From Streptococcus pneumoniae (GTDB lineage Bacteria > Bacillota > Bacilli > Lactobacillales > Streptococcaceae): 64,000 nt of DNA. The translations under genes and the position numbers were made by a program. Location: NCBI RefSeq assembly GCF_001113365.1, contig NZ_CKYA01000010.1, positions 7,161 to 71,160 on the forward strand, written 5' to 3'. Shown one piece after another: positions 8,034-17,400 of this stretch. The notes below the pieces were generated by a model, which was not told where the DNA came from, ran no database searches, and saw nothing but the letters and a program-made list of their open reading frames with translations. Each line of letters starts with the position of its first letter. Position 1 is the first letter of the stretch.

Positions 8034-11000
8034 TTATTCATCTTCTTTTTTCTTTGTTGCAAATACGCCTACTCCTAATAATAGAGCTGCGATTGCTGGT
8101 AGAACTGTTCCAGATATTGATGTACCTGTATTTGGAAGTTCTTTTTGACTGTTTCGTTTTGAAACGTTCGCTGCTAATTTAGCATCTGTTGCATCTTCTG
8201 AAGTTTCTCCGTTTGATGCATTTGTTGCATTGTTAGCTGCTTGATCATCAGTTGCTACTGAAGCTTGGTTTAACTTGAATTCTTCTAAACGTTTCACCAT
8301 TGCATCTACTTCTGCTTGACTTGCGTCTGCATTAGCAAATACTTTCTTAGCGTCTGCTAATAAGTCATTCGCTTCTTTTGCTTTTTCTGCATCAAGCTTA
8401 GCTGATTCTTTAATGATCAATTCATCTAATTGATGGATAGCACCTTCTAACTTAGCTTTATCTGCTTTTGCGGCAGTGTTAGTAGCTCCGTTATTACCTC
8501 CACCATTTGATGGTACATATGGACGTTGTTTGAATGCGTCATCTCTTGGAATAGCTAATACTTGACCTTCTTTTGTAACGATCGTTACATTTCCGGCTTT
8601 ATCAATATTAACAGCTACTTCTTTCTTACCATCTTTTTCGACTGTTGCTGTTGCATTACCATCTTCATCAATAGTAATTTTCACGTTAGGATCTTTTTTA
8701 GATGTGTAAACTGTGTTTCCTTTATCATCTGTAGATTTAATGTAAGCATCTAAATCGAATTCTGGAACGTTTGTGATAGCACCTAGAACTTTGAATTGGA
8801 ATTTCGCTTTTTCTTCTAGAGTAATAGCCGCAAGATTTGTTACCTCTACTTTACTCAAGTCGATATCAAGATTATCCCCACCGTGTTTAGATTTAGAAAC
8901 AGTTTCTTTATCTTTCACTAGTTGTTCTTTAGAAATTGTTGCTGTAGAACCGTCTGGTAATGTTACTGTTGCGTTTCCTTGGTTGTCTACTACTACAGTT
9001 GCTCCTGGGTTGACTGCTTCAATTGCTTTCTTAACAGCTTCTTTTGCGTCTTTTGTTAAGTTTTCTTTAGCTCCAACTAATGTACGAGTAACTGGTGTTT
9101 TCACTTTAGCATTTGTTGCTTCGTCAGCAAGATTGGTAGCAGGGATTACTAAGTCTGTTGATGGGATGTTAAGAACTGTTCCGTCAGCTTTCGTTACTGT
9201 TGCGTTTCCTTTGTCGTCTACCACTACAGTTGAACCTGAGTTGACTGCTTCAACAGCTTTCTTAACAGCAGCTTTCTCTTCTGGAGTTAAGCTTTCTTTA
9301 TCTGCTACTACAGTCTTAGCTGCTGGTGTGTTTGCATCATTTCCACCATTATCTTTCTTAGCATCGTCTTGGACTTTAACTAAATCTGTTGATGGGATAA
9401 CTGATACATTACCGTCTTTAACTACTGCTGCTTTTCCTTTGTCATCTACTACAACTTCAGCACCTGGATTTGCTGCTTTAACTTTGTCTTCGATTGCTTT
9501 CTTCTCAGCGTCAGTTAATTTCTCAAGGTTCGCTACTTTTGTTTTTGCTGCTGGTGTAACTGCGTTATCTTTAGCTCCATTAGGTTGTGTAACTTCATCA
9601 GTAGAAACTTCAGTGATGTTACCATTCTCAGGATTTACAGTATAAACTGTAGTAGTTTTAACTACGTTATCACCTTGTTTTTTATAAGTAACTTTGTCTT
9701 TTGCAGCTACTTTAACAACAGTGTTAGTCGCTGGAGTAATAACAGGTTCTTGTGGATGTTCTTCTACTGCTCCTGTATTTTCATTTACAGTATATGTTGT
9801 TGTTGTAACCTTGCTACCTTTTTGACCAGGAGTTGTGATATTTTCTGAATCTTTTTCTCTTGAATCATCTTTTTCATAAACAACTTTTGGTTCAATATCT
9901 TCAGTAACTACTTTGTCTTTAGCACCATTAGGTTGTGTAACTTCATCAGTAGAAACTTCAGTAATGTTACCATTCTCAGGATTTACAGTATAAACTGTAG
10001 TAGTTTTAACTACATTATCACCTTGTTTTTTATAAGTAACTTTATCTTTTGCAGCTACTTTAACAACAGTATTAGTCGCTGGAGTAATAACAGGTTCTTG
10101 TGGATGTTCTTCTACTGCTCCTGTATTTTCATTTACAGTATATGTTGTTGTTGTAACCTTGCTACCTTTTTGACCAGGAGTTGTGATATTTTCTGAATCT
10201 TTTTCTCTTGAATCATCTTTTTCATAAACAACTTTTGGTTCAATTTCTTCAGTAACCACTTTGTCTTTAACACCATTAGGTTGTGTAACTTCATCAGTAG
10301 AAACTTCAGTGATGTTACCATTCTCAGAATTTACAGTATAAACTGTAGTAGTTTTAACAACGTTATCACCTTGTTTTTTATAAGTAACTTTATCTTTTGC
10401 AGCTACTTTAACAACAGTGTTAGTCGCTGGAGTAATAACAGGTTCTTGTGGATGTTCTTCTACTGCTCCTGTATTTTCATTTACAGTATATGTTGTTGTT
10501 GTAACCTTGCTACCTTTTTGACCAGGAGTTGTGATATTTTCTGAATCTTTTTCTCTTGAATCATCTTTTTCATAAACAACTTTTGGTTCAATTTCTTCAG
10601 TAACTACTTTGTCTTTAGCACCATTAGGTTGTGTAACTTCATCAGTAGAAACTTCAGTGATGTTACCATTCTCAGGATTTACAGTATAAACTGTAGTAGT
10701 TTTAACTACATTATCACCTTGTTTTTTATAAGTAACTTTTGGTTTTGTACCAACTTCATAGACATTCTGAGTCATTGGTGTAGATGTTTCTGAAGTACTC
10801 GGATCTGAAAGATTTCCAGTCGTCTCATTAACAGTGTATGTTGTAGTTATTGTACGTAAACCATCTTGACCTTGAGTTATCAGATTGCTATAACCGCGAT
10901 CTTTTTCTTCATTACCAACATATTTATTAGTTACTAGAATAGGTTCTGTGGTAACTTTCTTATTGCCTACTTTAATCACTTTTGGTTGCATTTCAGTTGT

Positions 11001-13253
11001 AACTCTTTCAGACTCAACAGGATCTGTTAATTCACCTGTATACGGAGCTACAGTATAAGTAGTTGTGATAGTTTTCACACCTTTTTGACCAGCCACTTCT
11101 TGTCTAGACTCAAAAGGAATTGTCCCATCAGCACGATAAATTGTCGCTATAGGTATTCCTTCAGTTCTTGTCGTAGTATTATTCACTGGTTGCCATAATG
11201 GTTGTAAAGTAATCGTTTCACCTGGTTGAACAGCATCGCGCGTCAATAGGTTTGTTCCATCTTTTGACCACCCTAGGAATTTATGATTTTGTTTTGGTTG
11301 ACTCGGTCTTGATAATGTTGGTAATTCGGTATCACTTGGAGCCACCTTAACTGGAGTAAAGTTCTCATCTTGGAATGTCAAAGTTGCATTTGATACTTCA
11401 CGCACCCACGTTCCAGCAGTTGCAGTTGAGTTACCAGCGTATGCATCCGCCCAATCTGAAACCGTATACAAGTGTTCTTTATCCTCAACCTTGTGCCATT
11501 TATCGGTGTATTGGTTGCCGTAGGAGTGAGTTGTCGGTATCGTTCTAATCCCATCAGCTTTAAATTTATCTCCGAGTTTAAGTTCTTTAAGTTTGCCTGT
11601 ACCACCGAACATAGATTCCATTCTTGTTACTTTACTTGTGTCAAAATTCCTCACATCTAAGTTAGTTAAGTTAGACATACCACCGAACATAGAACCCATA
11701 TTTGTTACTTTACTTGTGTCAAAATGTGTCACATCTAAGTTAGTTAATTTAGACATACCATTGAACATAGCACCCATATTTGTTACTTTACTTGTGTCAA
11801 AATGCGTCACATCTAAGTTAGTTAAGTTACGCATATTATAGAACATAGCACCCATATTCTCTACTTTACTTGTGTCAAAATGCGTCACATCTAAGTTAGT
11901 TAAGTTAGACATACCAGCGAACATAAAACCCATATGCGTTACTTTACTTGTGTCAAAATGCGTCACATCTAAGTTAGTTAAGTTAGACAAACCATAGAAC
12001 ATAGAACCCATATTTGTTGCATTACTTGTGTCAAAATGCGTCACATCTAAGTTAGTTAAGTTAGACAAACCATAGAATATATAACTCATATTCCTTACTT
12101 TACTTGTGTCAAAATGCATAGTATCAAAAGTTAACGGATTGAATTTTTTATCTGTGTATTTAATATTATCATAACTATATCTAGAAAATATAAACCTACT
12201 ATTTTCAGGCACATAAACCTTACCCGCAAAACCAACATGCTTAATTTGTTCACCATAATTATCTTTCCAAGTAGATTCACCAGTATTATTCGTATTCGTC
12301 AACGTATCCTTACCAACTTCTGGCTTAAACAATAGATACCCGTTTTCATATAATTCCCAAGGCACACCGTCTTCACCATGAGCAATCACGTTACCTTCTG
12401 GTTGAGGTGTTGAAGGTGTTGATCCAGGCGTTCCTTCGCCCATTCTGAAACCAGTCCCTTTTACCATCTTTTTACCATTACGGCTGTCTTGGTTTTTCTT
12501 TGGTTTTACAGTTTCTTCCGCTTTCATTGATTTTAAGATAAAAGTTAGTGATTTAATTTCTTTAACTTTTGCGTCTACTTCTTTTTGAGTAGCTGTTTTT
12601 GAAGCTTGTAAGTCTTTTACTTCCTCGATTAATTTTTCAGCTTGTTCAATTTGTGATTTATGTTTTTCGTTTGCACGAATACGATTCACTTCTGATTGTA
12701 ACGCACTCACTTTTTCTTGTAATCCAGTCGTTTGTACTTTTGATTCTACATTATCTTTCAAACCAGTCAATACACCTTCTGTCGCAGCTTTTGGTTCAGT
12801 AGCAGCTTTTGGTTCAATATTATCTTTCAAGCCAGTCGATACACCTTCAGTCACAGCTTTTGGTTCAGTAGCAGCTTTTGGTTCAATAGTATCTTTCAAG
12901 CCAGTCGGTAAACCTTCAGTGTCAGCTTTTGGTTCAATAGCTGCTTTTGGTTCAATAGTATCTTTCAAGCCAGTCGGTAAACCTTCAGTGTCAGCTTTTG
13001 GTTCAATAGCTGCTTTTGGTTCAATATTATCTTTCAAGCCAGTAGATAAACCTTCAGCCAGTTCCGTAACGCCATCATTTACCTTTTCAGTATTAGCCCT
13101 AGCAGATGATACTGGTAAAGTATCTGCCTTAACCGCACCATTTGCAAAAAACATTAATGCTGCAACTGCAACACTTGCAGCACCAAAATGGCACTTACGA
13201 ATAGAATAACGGAATACCTTTTCTCCGTTCTCTTCACGATATGATTTTCTCAT
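8034..13253 (-). CDS. LPXTG-anchored BspA-like / G5-like repeat adhesin
   Basis: This is a cell-wall protein of 1739 residues. It has a YSIRK-type signal peptide (YSIRKCHFGAASVA, cut near residue 43) and four 23-residue repeats rich in IEPKA (68-159). A helical stretch follows, then seven 26-residue BspA/DUF285 repeats (HFDTSKVTNMGSMF type, about residues 372-553). After these come an InlB-like beta segment with FLGWSKDG, three to four 116-residue G5-like units, and three repeats of the TDAEKKAIEDKVKAANPGA kind. A FIVAR-like helical domain precedes the LPNTG sorting signal, membrane helix and charged tail. Sortase would anchor it; adhesion or biofilm function is inferred from these domains. 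It is cargo set between the relaxase and the conjugation genes. Confidence 0.92.
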   Translation of the reverse strand: MRKSYREENGEKVFRYSIRKCHFGAASVAVAALMFFANGAVKADTLPVSSARANTEKVNDGVTELAEGLSTGLKDNIEPKAAIEPKADTEGLPTGLKDTIEPKAAIEPKADTEGLPTGLKDTIEPKAATEPKAVTEGVSTGLKDNIEPKAATEPKAATEGVLTGLKDNVESKVQTTGLQEKVSALQSEVNRIRANEKHKSQIEQAEKLIEEVKDLQASKTATQKEVDAKVKEIKSLTFILKSMKAEETVKPKKNQDSRNGKKMVKGTGFRMGEGTPGSTPSTPQPEGNVIAHGEDGVPWELYENGYLLFKPEVGKDTLTNTNNTGESTWKDNYGEQIKHVGFAGKVYVPENSRFIFSRYSYDNIKYTDKKFNPLTFDTMHFDTSKVRNMSYIFYGLSNLTNLDVTHFDTSNATNMGSMFYGLSNLTNLDVTHFDTSKVTHMGFMFAGMSNLTNLDVTHFDTSKVENMGAMFYNMRNLTNLDVTHFDTSKVTNMGAMFNGMSKLTNLDVTHFDTSKVTNMGSMFGGMSNLTNLDVRNFDTSKVTRMESMFGGTGKLKELKLGDKFKADGIRTIPTTHSYGNQYTDKWHKVEDKEHLYTVSDWADAYAGNSTATAGTWVREVSNATLTFQDENFTPVKVAPSDTELPTLSRPSQPKQNHKFLGWSKDGTNLLTRDAVQPGETITLQPLWQPVNNTTTRTEGIPIATIYRADGTIPFESRQEVAGQKGVKTITTTYTVAPYTGELTDPVESERVTTEMQPKVIKVGNKKVTTEPILVTNKYVGNEEKDRGYSNLITQGQDGLRTITTTYTVNETTGNLSDPSTSETSTPMTQNVYEVGTKPKVTYKKQGDNVVKTTTVYTVNPENGNITEVSTDEVTQPNGAKDKVVTEEIEPKVVYEKDDSREKDSENITTPGQKGSKVTTTTYTVNENTGAVEEHPQEPVITPATNTVVKVAAKDKVTYKKQGDNVVKTTTVYTVNSENGNITEVSTDEVTQPNGVKDKVVTEEIEPKVVYEKDDSREKDSENITTPGQKGSKVTTTTYTVNENTGAVEEHPQEPVITPATNTVVKVAAKDKVTYKKQGDNVVKTTTVYTVNPENGNITEVSTDEVTQPNGAKDKVVTEDIEPKVVYEKDDSREKDSENITTPGQKGSKVTTTTYTVNENTGAVEEHPQEPVITPATNTVVKVAAKDKVTYKKQGDNVVKTTTVYTVNPENGNITEVSTDEVTQPNGAKDNAVTPAAKTKVANLEKLTDAEKKAIEDKVKAANPGAEVVVDDKGKAAVVKDGNVSVIPSTDLVKVQDDAKKDNGGNDANTPAAKTVVADKESLTPEEKAAVKKAVEAVNSGSTVVVDDKGNATVTKADGTVLNIPSTDLVIPATNLADEATNAKVKTPVTRTLVGAKENLTKDAKEAVKKAIEAVNPGATVVVDNQGNATVTLPDGSTATISKEQLVKDKETVSKSKHGGDNLDIDLSKVEVTNLAAITLEEKAKFQFKVLGAITNVPEFDLDAYIKSTDDKGNTVYTSKKDPNVKITIDEDGNATATVEKDGKKEVAVNIDKAGNVTIVTKEGQVLAIPRDDAFKQRPYVPSNGGGNNGATNTAAKADKAKLEGAIHQLDELIIKESAKLDAEKAKEANDLLADAKKVFANADASQAEVDAMVKRLEEFKLNQASVATDDQAANNATNASNGETSEDATDAKLAANVSKRNSQKELPNTGTSISGTVLPAIAALLLGVGVFATKKKEDE
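9577..10738 (-). repeat. 348-bp tandem repeats in the adhesin gene
   Basis: Three full copies of 348 bp and about 118 bp of a fourth follow in register, starting at 9577, 9925, 10273 and 10621. They differ at only a few bases. Each copy encodes 116 residues with two G5-like halves. Such near-identical direct repeats can expand or shrink by recombination, so copy number may vary between isolates or be mis-assembled. Confidence 0.93.
11600..12140 (-). repeat. seven 78-bp DUF285 (PARCEL-like) repeats
   Basis: Seven copies with an exact 78-bp period carry the shared core ACTTTACTTGTG, found near 11630, 11707, 11785, 11863, 11941, 12019 and 12097. They encode the 26-residue BspA-like unit with HFDTS and LTNLDVT. 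Such DUF285-coding units are known as PARCELs and are linked with horizontal spread. Confidence 0.9.
12777..13052 (-). repeat. four 69-bp repeats near the adhesin N-terminus
   Basis: Four 23-codon units run from residue 68 and encode variants of TGLKDTIEPKAAIEPKA, with a degenerate fifth copy after them. The two middle units are almost identical in DNA. They extend the stalk directly after the signal peptide. Confidence 0.88.
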
Positions 13254-13297
13254 TTAATCGCCTCTCTTTTATTTTTATTTTAGAGCACTAAAAAATA

Positions 13298-13305
13298 CCC
13301 CCCCC
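13298..13305 (-). repeat. 8-base poly-G tract before the adhesin gene
   Basis: A run of eight G residues on the coding strand lies 45-52 bases before the adhesin start codon, inside a very AT-rich stretch. Tracts of this kind can change length by slippage. A regulatory effect here is only a possibility. Confidence 0.6.
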
Positions 13306-13314
13306 TTAAATATT

Positions 13315-13377
13315 TTAGGAATTTAAGGAAAAGGATATGATTTTTAATTTTTGGTACCACACTTGTTTTAAAAACAT
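13315..13377 (-). CDS. possible 20-residue leader peptide upstream of the adhesin
   Basis: A short frame starts MFLKQVWYQK and is preceded 4 bp away by AAGGTGG. It sits between a plausible promoter (13390-13417) and the adhesin start. I recognise no family. It could be a translated leader or chance. Confidence 0.25.
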   Translation of the reverse strand: MFLKQVWYQKLKIISFSLNS

Positions 13378-13389
13378 AGTCCACCTTCT

Positions 13390-13417
13390 ATTTTACACTA
13401 TTCTTGTAAAAAAACAA
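13390..13417 (-). promoter_or_regulatory. possible adhesin promoter
   Basis: On the minus strand TTGTTT and TAAAAT are separated by 16 bp. This is the best sigma-A-like pair upstream of the adhesin gene and implies a 5' leader of about 130 nt. The remaining gap from 13418 to 13683 shows no convincing gene. Confidence 0.4.
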
Positions 13418-13683
13418 TATATATGCTTACGCTATTTTTTCTAATTTAATTGCTCTGATAATTTTGTTGCCAAATTTGATTCATCTCGTTGAGTTTCTAT
13501 GACTACACAATCTCTTGTTAAAAAAATTTTCTTTGTATTTTCTTTGTGAATATAACATCTTTTCTACACATAATATGCATTTAACTTATGCACTGTATTT
13601 CCCTACTTTTACCCATACTCATTTTGTATCCCTTATGAAGTATTTCTCTTTTTCAGAACTAGAAAAAACTATAATCGAAAATA

Positions 13684-13706
13684 AAAAATGCAGCCCCTAG
13701 GCTGCA
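13684..13706 (-). terminator. intrinsic terminator at the end of the conjugation module
   Basis: The stem TGCAGCC/GGCTGCA with a 4-nt loop is followed on the minus strand by a run of T residues. It lies 9 bp after the stop of the SSB-like gene. Confidence 0.85.
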
Positions 13707-13714
13707 CCGTTCAT

Positions 13715-14413
13715 TTAAAGTTCCGTTGATTTAGAAACATGAAGTTTATTCTTTGATTTTTCTTTCTCTTGTTTTTTGTATTTATTGATAGCTCCTAATA
13801 CAGATGTTTTATTTTCTGAGTGCTTTTGTGACTGCTCCCTTGCTTTTAAGAGCTTAGAAGCAAGAACTCGTACATTACTATGAATCTTATCTCGGTCGTC
13901 AATAGATGTACGAATTTTCCCAAAAATCTTGACAAAATCACCTTGATTAAAATTTTTGGGGATTTCTCCTTTATCTCCATAAGCCGAACAGTTAGTGTAG
14001 AGTTTGTTCCCCTCATCGTCCTTTGATACAACTGAAAAATTAACAGCTGTAAATACTTCTCTTCCTCTTGTTTTTCTCTCAACCACTTCAACTTCTCCAA
14101 CGATATTACCAACTAGATTGACAAGGTTGTTTTCTTCTTTTTGCTGACTGTCTAATTGTTGGCTCAATTCTCCATTTTCACGTAACTCTTCAATCATCTC
14201 ATCAAAGGTATCATTTAACAACATCATTGAGTCATTATTTTGATAGTTATCATACAGCTTATCAAGAGCTGACTGGTCATCAATTCCTTTTTCAAAGCTG
14301 ATAAATGCTTTAGTAAACTCTTTATAGTTGTCTGTTGCCATTTGTTCTAGTTGTGCTTTCATATCTTTATAATCCATTTTTCTATCCTCCATTTGTATCT
14401 TTTTATCGTTCAT
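13715..14413 (-). CDS. SSB-like OB-fold protein of the element
   Basis: The 232-residue protein has an acidic helical N-terminal half (residues 1-95). A single-strand-DNA-binding OB-fold follows (about 97-190), with VNLVGNIVGEVEVVE, FTAVNFSVVS, YTNCSAYGDKGE and GDFVKIFGKI; the tail is basic. It probably binds single-stranded DNA during conjugal transfer or replication. Its start overlaps the end of the helicase gene by 11 bp, so the two are coupled. A second, shorter SSB-like gene lies at 33499-33810. The last gene of the module, it is closed by a terminator at 13684-13706. Confidence 0.78.
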   Translation of the reverse strand: MNDKKIQMEDRKMDYKDMKAQLEQMATDNYKEFTKAFISFEKGIDDQSALDKLYDNYQNNDSMMLLNDTFDEMIEELRENGELSQQLDSQQKEENNLVNLVGNIVGEVEVVERKTRGREVFTAVNFSVVSKDDEGNKLYTNCSAYGDKGEIPKNFNQGDFVKIFGKIRTSIDDRDKIHSNVRVLASKLLKAREQSQKHSENKTSVLGAINKYKKQEKEKSKNKLHVSKSTEL

Positions 14414-17400
14414 CTAATACATTTATTTTTTCATCATTACTAGTTACTTTATCCTGTGATTGGTAATTTTTTATCTGACCTAGTATAGATACTTTCTCTT
14501 CATTTTCATGCAGATTATCCTCCACATCATAAGTGGATTCAAAAGCATCACTATCCCTAAAGTCATCATCATAGCGATCTGCAATTCCATCATTATCCAT
14601 ATCTTTTGAGAGTGGATCATAAATGTTCCCCTCATCATCTCTTTCAAGTCCTGTTGCTGCTTTCAGTTCGTCATCATTAATCGATACGAACTCAGAAAAA
14701 TCACCGTATTCAATTTCCATTTTCATAGCCTCAAGAGCTTGCTCTACTGTGCCATTTTCTTCCATGTATTGATAATGACTGATTGGTGTCTCATCTACGT
14801 ACTGTGTCGCTGTGTAGTCCTCTAGGTTTAATTCAAATAAAATTCCGTGCTCTTCATCATTAGAGCTTGTGTAGGCGATATCTACATGTTTTAAATTGGG
14901 ATAAAGCTCATTAAAACTGTCATAACTAAAGTTCTCTGCATACTCTCTATTATAAAAGTCAATAATTGCTCGTTTAAGATCTTCTAACAATGGATTAGGA
15001 TTTTCTTTTTCTTCCAATTCACCCATATCTAGGAGTTGATTAAGCTCTGCGAGCCTTAATACCTTCGTTTTTAGCTCCTCTTCTTTTTCAAATGGCTTTT
15101 CTAATTCCGCTTTAGCACGTTGAAATTGATTTTTGGTATTGCTGAGTTTATCTTCCAATCTTTCAAGTTTTTCAGGAATCTTATCTATGACATGATCTAA
15201 TCTTATTAAATTACCTTCAGCACTACTTCCCAACTCTCCAGAGTGCTTTGCATGACCATTTAAACTAAATTGATATTCGTTGCTAAATACATCAAAATGA
15301 ACTTCTAAGTCTAAATTTCGATATTGTCCTATTATTGGGGAGTCATTTACTTTTAAATTTTTAATAGACTCCAGCAACCTTTCCCCAGCAATTTTTTTGT
15401 CCTTTATTCTCTCACCATGAATCGTTAATGATGTAAACTTATTATCACCAACTCCTTGAGGTTCAATAGTATTCAAATCCTCTTTCATATCTTGAATCAA
15501 TTCTTTAGTGCGTCTGATTTCCTCTGGATAATATGTTGTCACTTTATCTTCTAATCGATAACGGTTAGATTTATAGTTAGCCTCTAACATTTTTAGTTTT
15601 GTAACTTCATTATCCAAATCCATTTTCTCCTTGATTTTAGGGTCTCCTGTTGCGAGAGCTTTAATTTCTGCGTAATTCAAACTACTCTGATCTACATCTT
15701 CTGCAACACGAACTGGGGTCTTACTAGTCATGATTTGTGAGATAAACTTTTGCTTATTCTCGATTGTTTGCCATAGATAGGCATCGAATGTATTTTCTGT
15801 GATATAGCGATAGATATGAACTTCTTTATTTTCATTACCTTGCCTGATAATTCTACCCGCGCGTTGCTCCAAATCAGCTGGTCGCCAAGGAACATCTAAG
15901 TCATGCATGGCAATTAATTTCTTTTGAACATTTGTTCCTGCCCCCATTTTTTGAGTCGAACCCATCAAAATACGGATTTCTCCTTTTCGAACTTTTGCAA
16001 ATAACTCCTCCTTTTGCTTGTCTGAATTTGCCTCATGTATAAACGCAATCTCTTCTTTAGGTATTCCCAATTTGACAAGCTTATCTCGAATATCATCATA
16101 AATATTAAAACTTCCATCTCCTTTCGGTGTAGACATATCAGAAAATAATAGTTGTGTAGATTGGGTTTCTTTTGTCTTTTCCCAAATCGCAAACACATTT
16201 TTCACGCATACATTCACTTTTGAATTGTCATCATCAGGTAGTAAAGGATTAATCAACCGTTGATCAAGGGCAAGCTTTTTCCCATCATTGGTAATTCGTA
16301 ACATATTATCTTCTTCTGGCTCTACCAATTTGTTACGAACCCTCTCTGCTCTTTCAGACAAGCCTTGTAGGATTTGTTTTTGTTCTTCACTAGGAGTTGT
16401 CTTTATAACGTCAAAGTGCGCTTCAGGTACAGGTAGTTTTAACATATCCGCTGTTTGAATATCTGATACTTCCTTAAAAAGACTCATCAATTCAGGCAAG
16501 TTATAAAATTTAGAAAAGCGTGTTTTTACTCGATAACCAGTCCCTTCAGGAGATAATTCAAAAGCAGATTGAGTTTCACCGAAAGTCGAAGCCCAAGAAT
16601 CAAAATGTTCCAAGCCATTCTTCTTCAATTCATCATACTGAAGATAGCGTTGCATTGTATACAATTCTGTCATTGAGTTTGAAATCGGTGTTCCAGTCGC
16701 AAATACTATCCCTTTACCATTCGTCATTTCATCCATATACCGACACTTCATAAACATATCAGATGACTTAAAAGCTTCAGACTGTCCAATTCCTGCCACA
16801 TTTCTCATTTTTGTATATAGATATAGATTTTTATAATTATGAGCTTCATCCACAATCAACTTATCCACTCCTAATTCTTCAAACGTGACAACATCATCTT
16901 TTTTGAAATCGTCATTCAACTTTTTTAACTTAAGCTCTAATTTCTTCTTTGTCTTTTGAAGTTCCTTGACTGTAAAATGTTGACTGCTATCGTACTTGTA
17001 TTCTTTTATGTAATCTATAATATTATCAATCTGATCTTGAATATGCTTTTCTTGATATTCCTTTGACATTGGAATTTTTTCAAACTGACTATGCCCAATA
17101 ATTACTGCATCGTACTCGCCTGTCGCAATCTTTCCGATAAATCGTTTCCGATTTTTAGGCTCGAAATCCTTTTTATCTGCTACCATGATGGTGGCAGAAG
17201 GATAAAGCTGCATGAACTCTCTCCCAATCTGTCCAGTTAAATGATTAGGAACGACAAATAAGGTTTTGCTACACATACCAAGCCTCTTAGACTCCATAGC
17301 ACTCGCGACCATTTCAAAGGTTTTACCTGCTCCCACAACATGAGCAAGCAAGGTGTTTCCTCCATAGAGAACTCTAGCAATCGCATTTTTTTGATGTGGT

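Noticed and set aside
8773..9645. 290-codon plus-strand frame opposite the adhesin gene
   Set aside because: It is the antisense shadow of repetitive coding sequence, rich in Ser, Thr, Val and Ala, with no start signal.
13515..13700. 61-codon plus-strand frame in the gap before the SSB-like gene
   Set aside because: Composition is that of AT-rich noncoding DNA and it runs into the terminator hairpin; no family resemblance and no good ribosome binding site.
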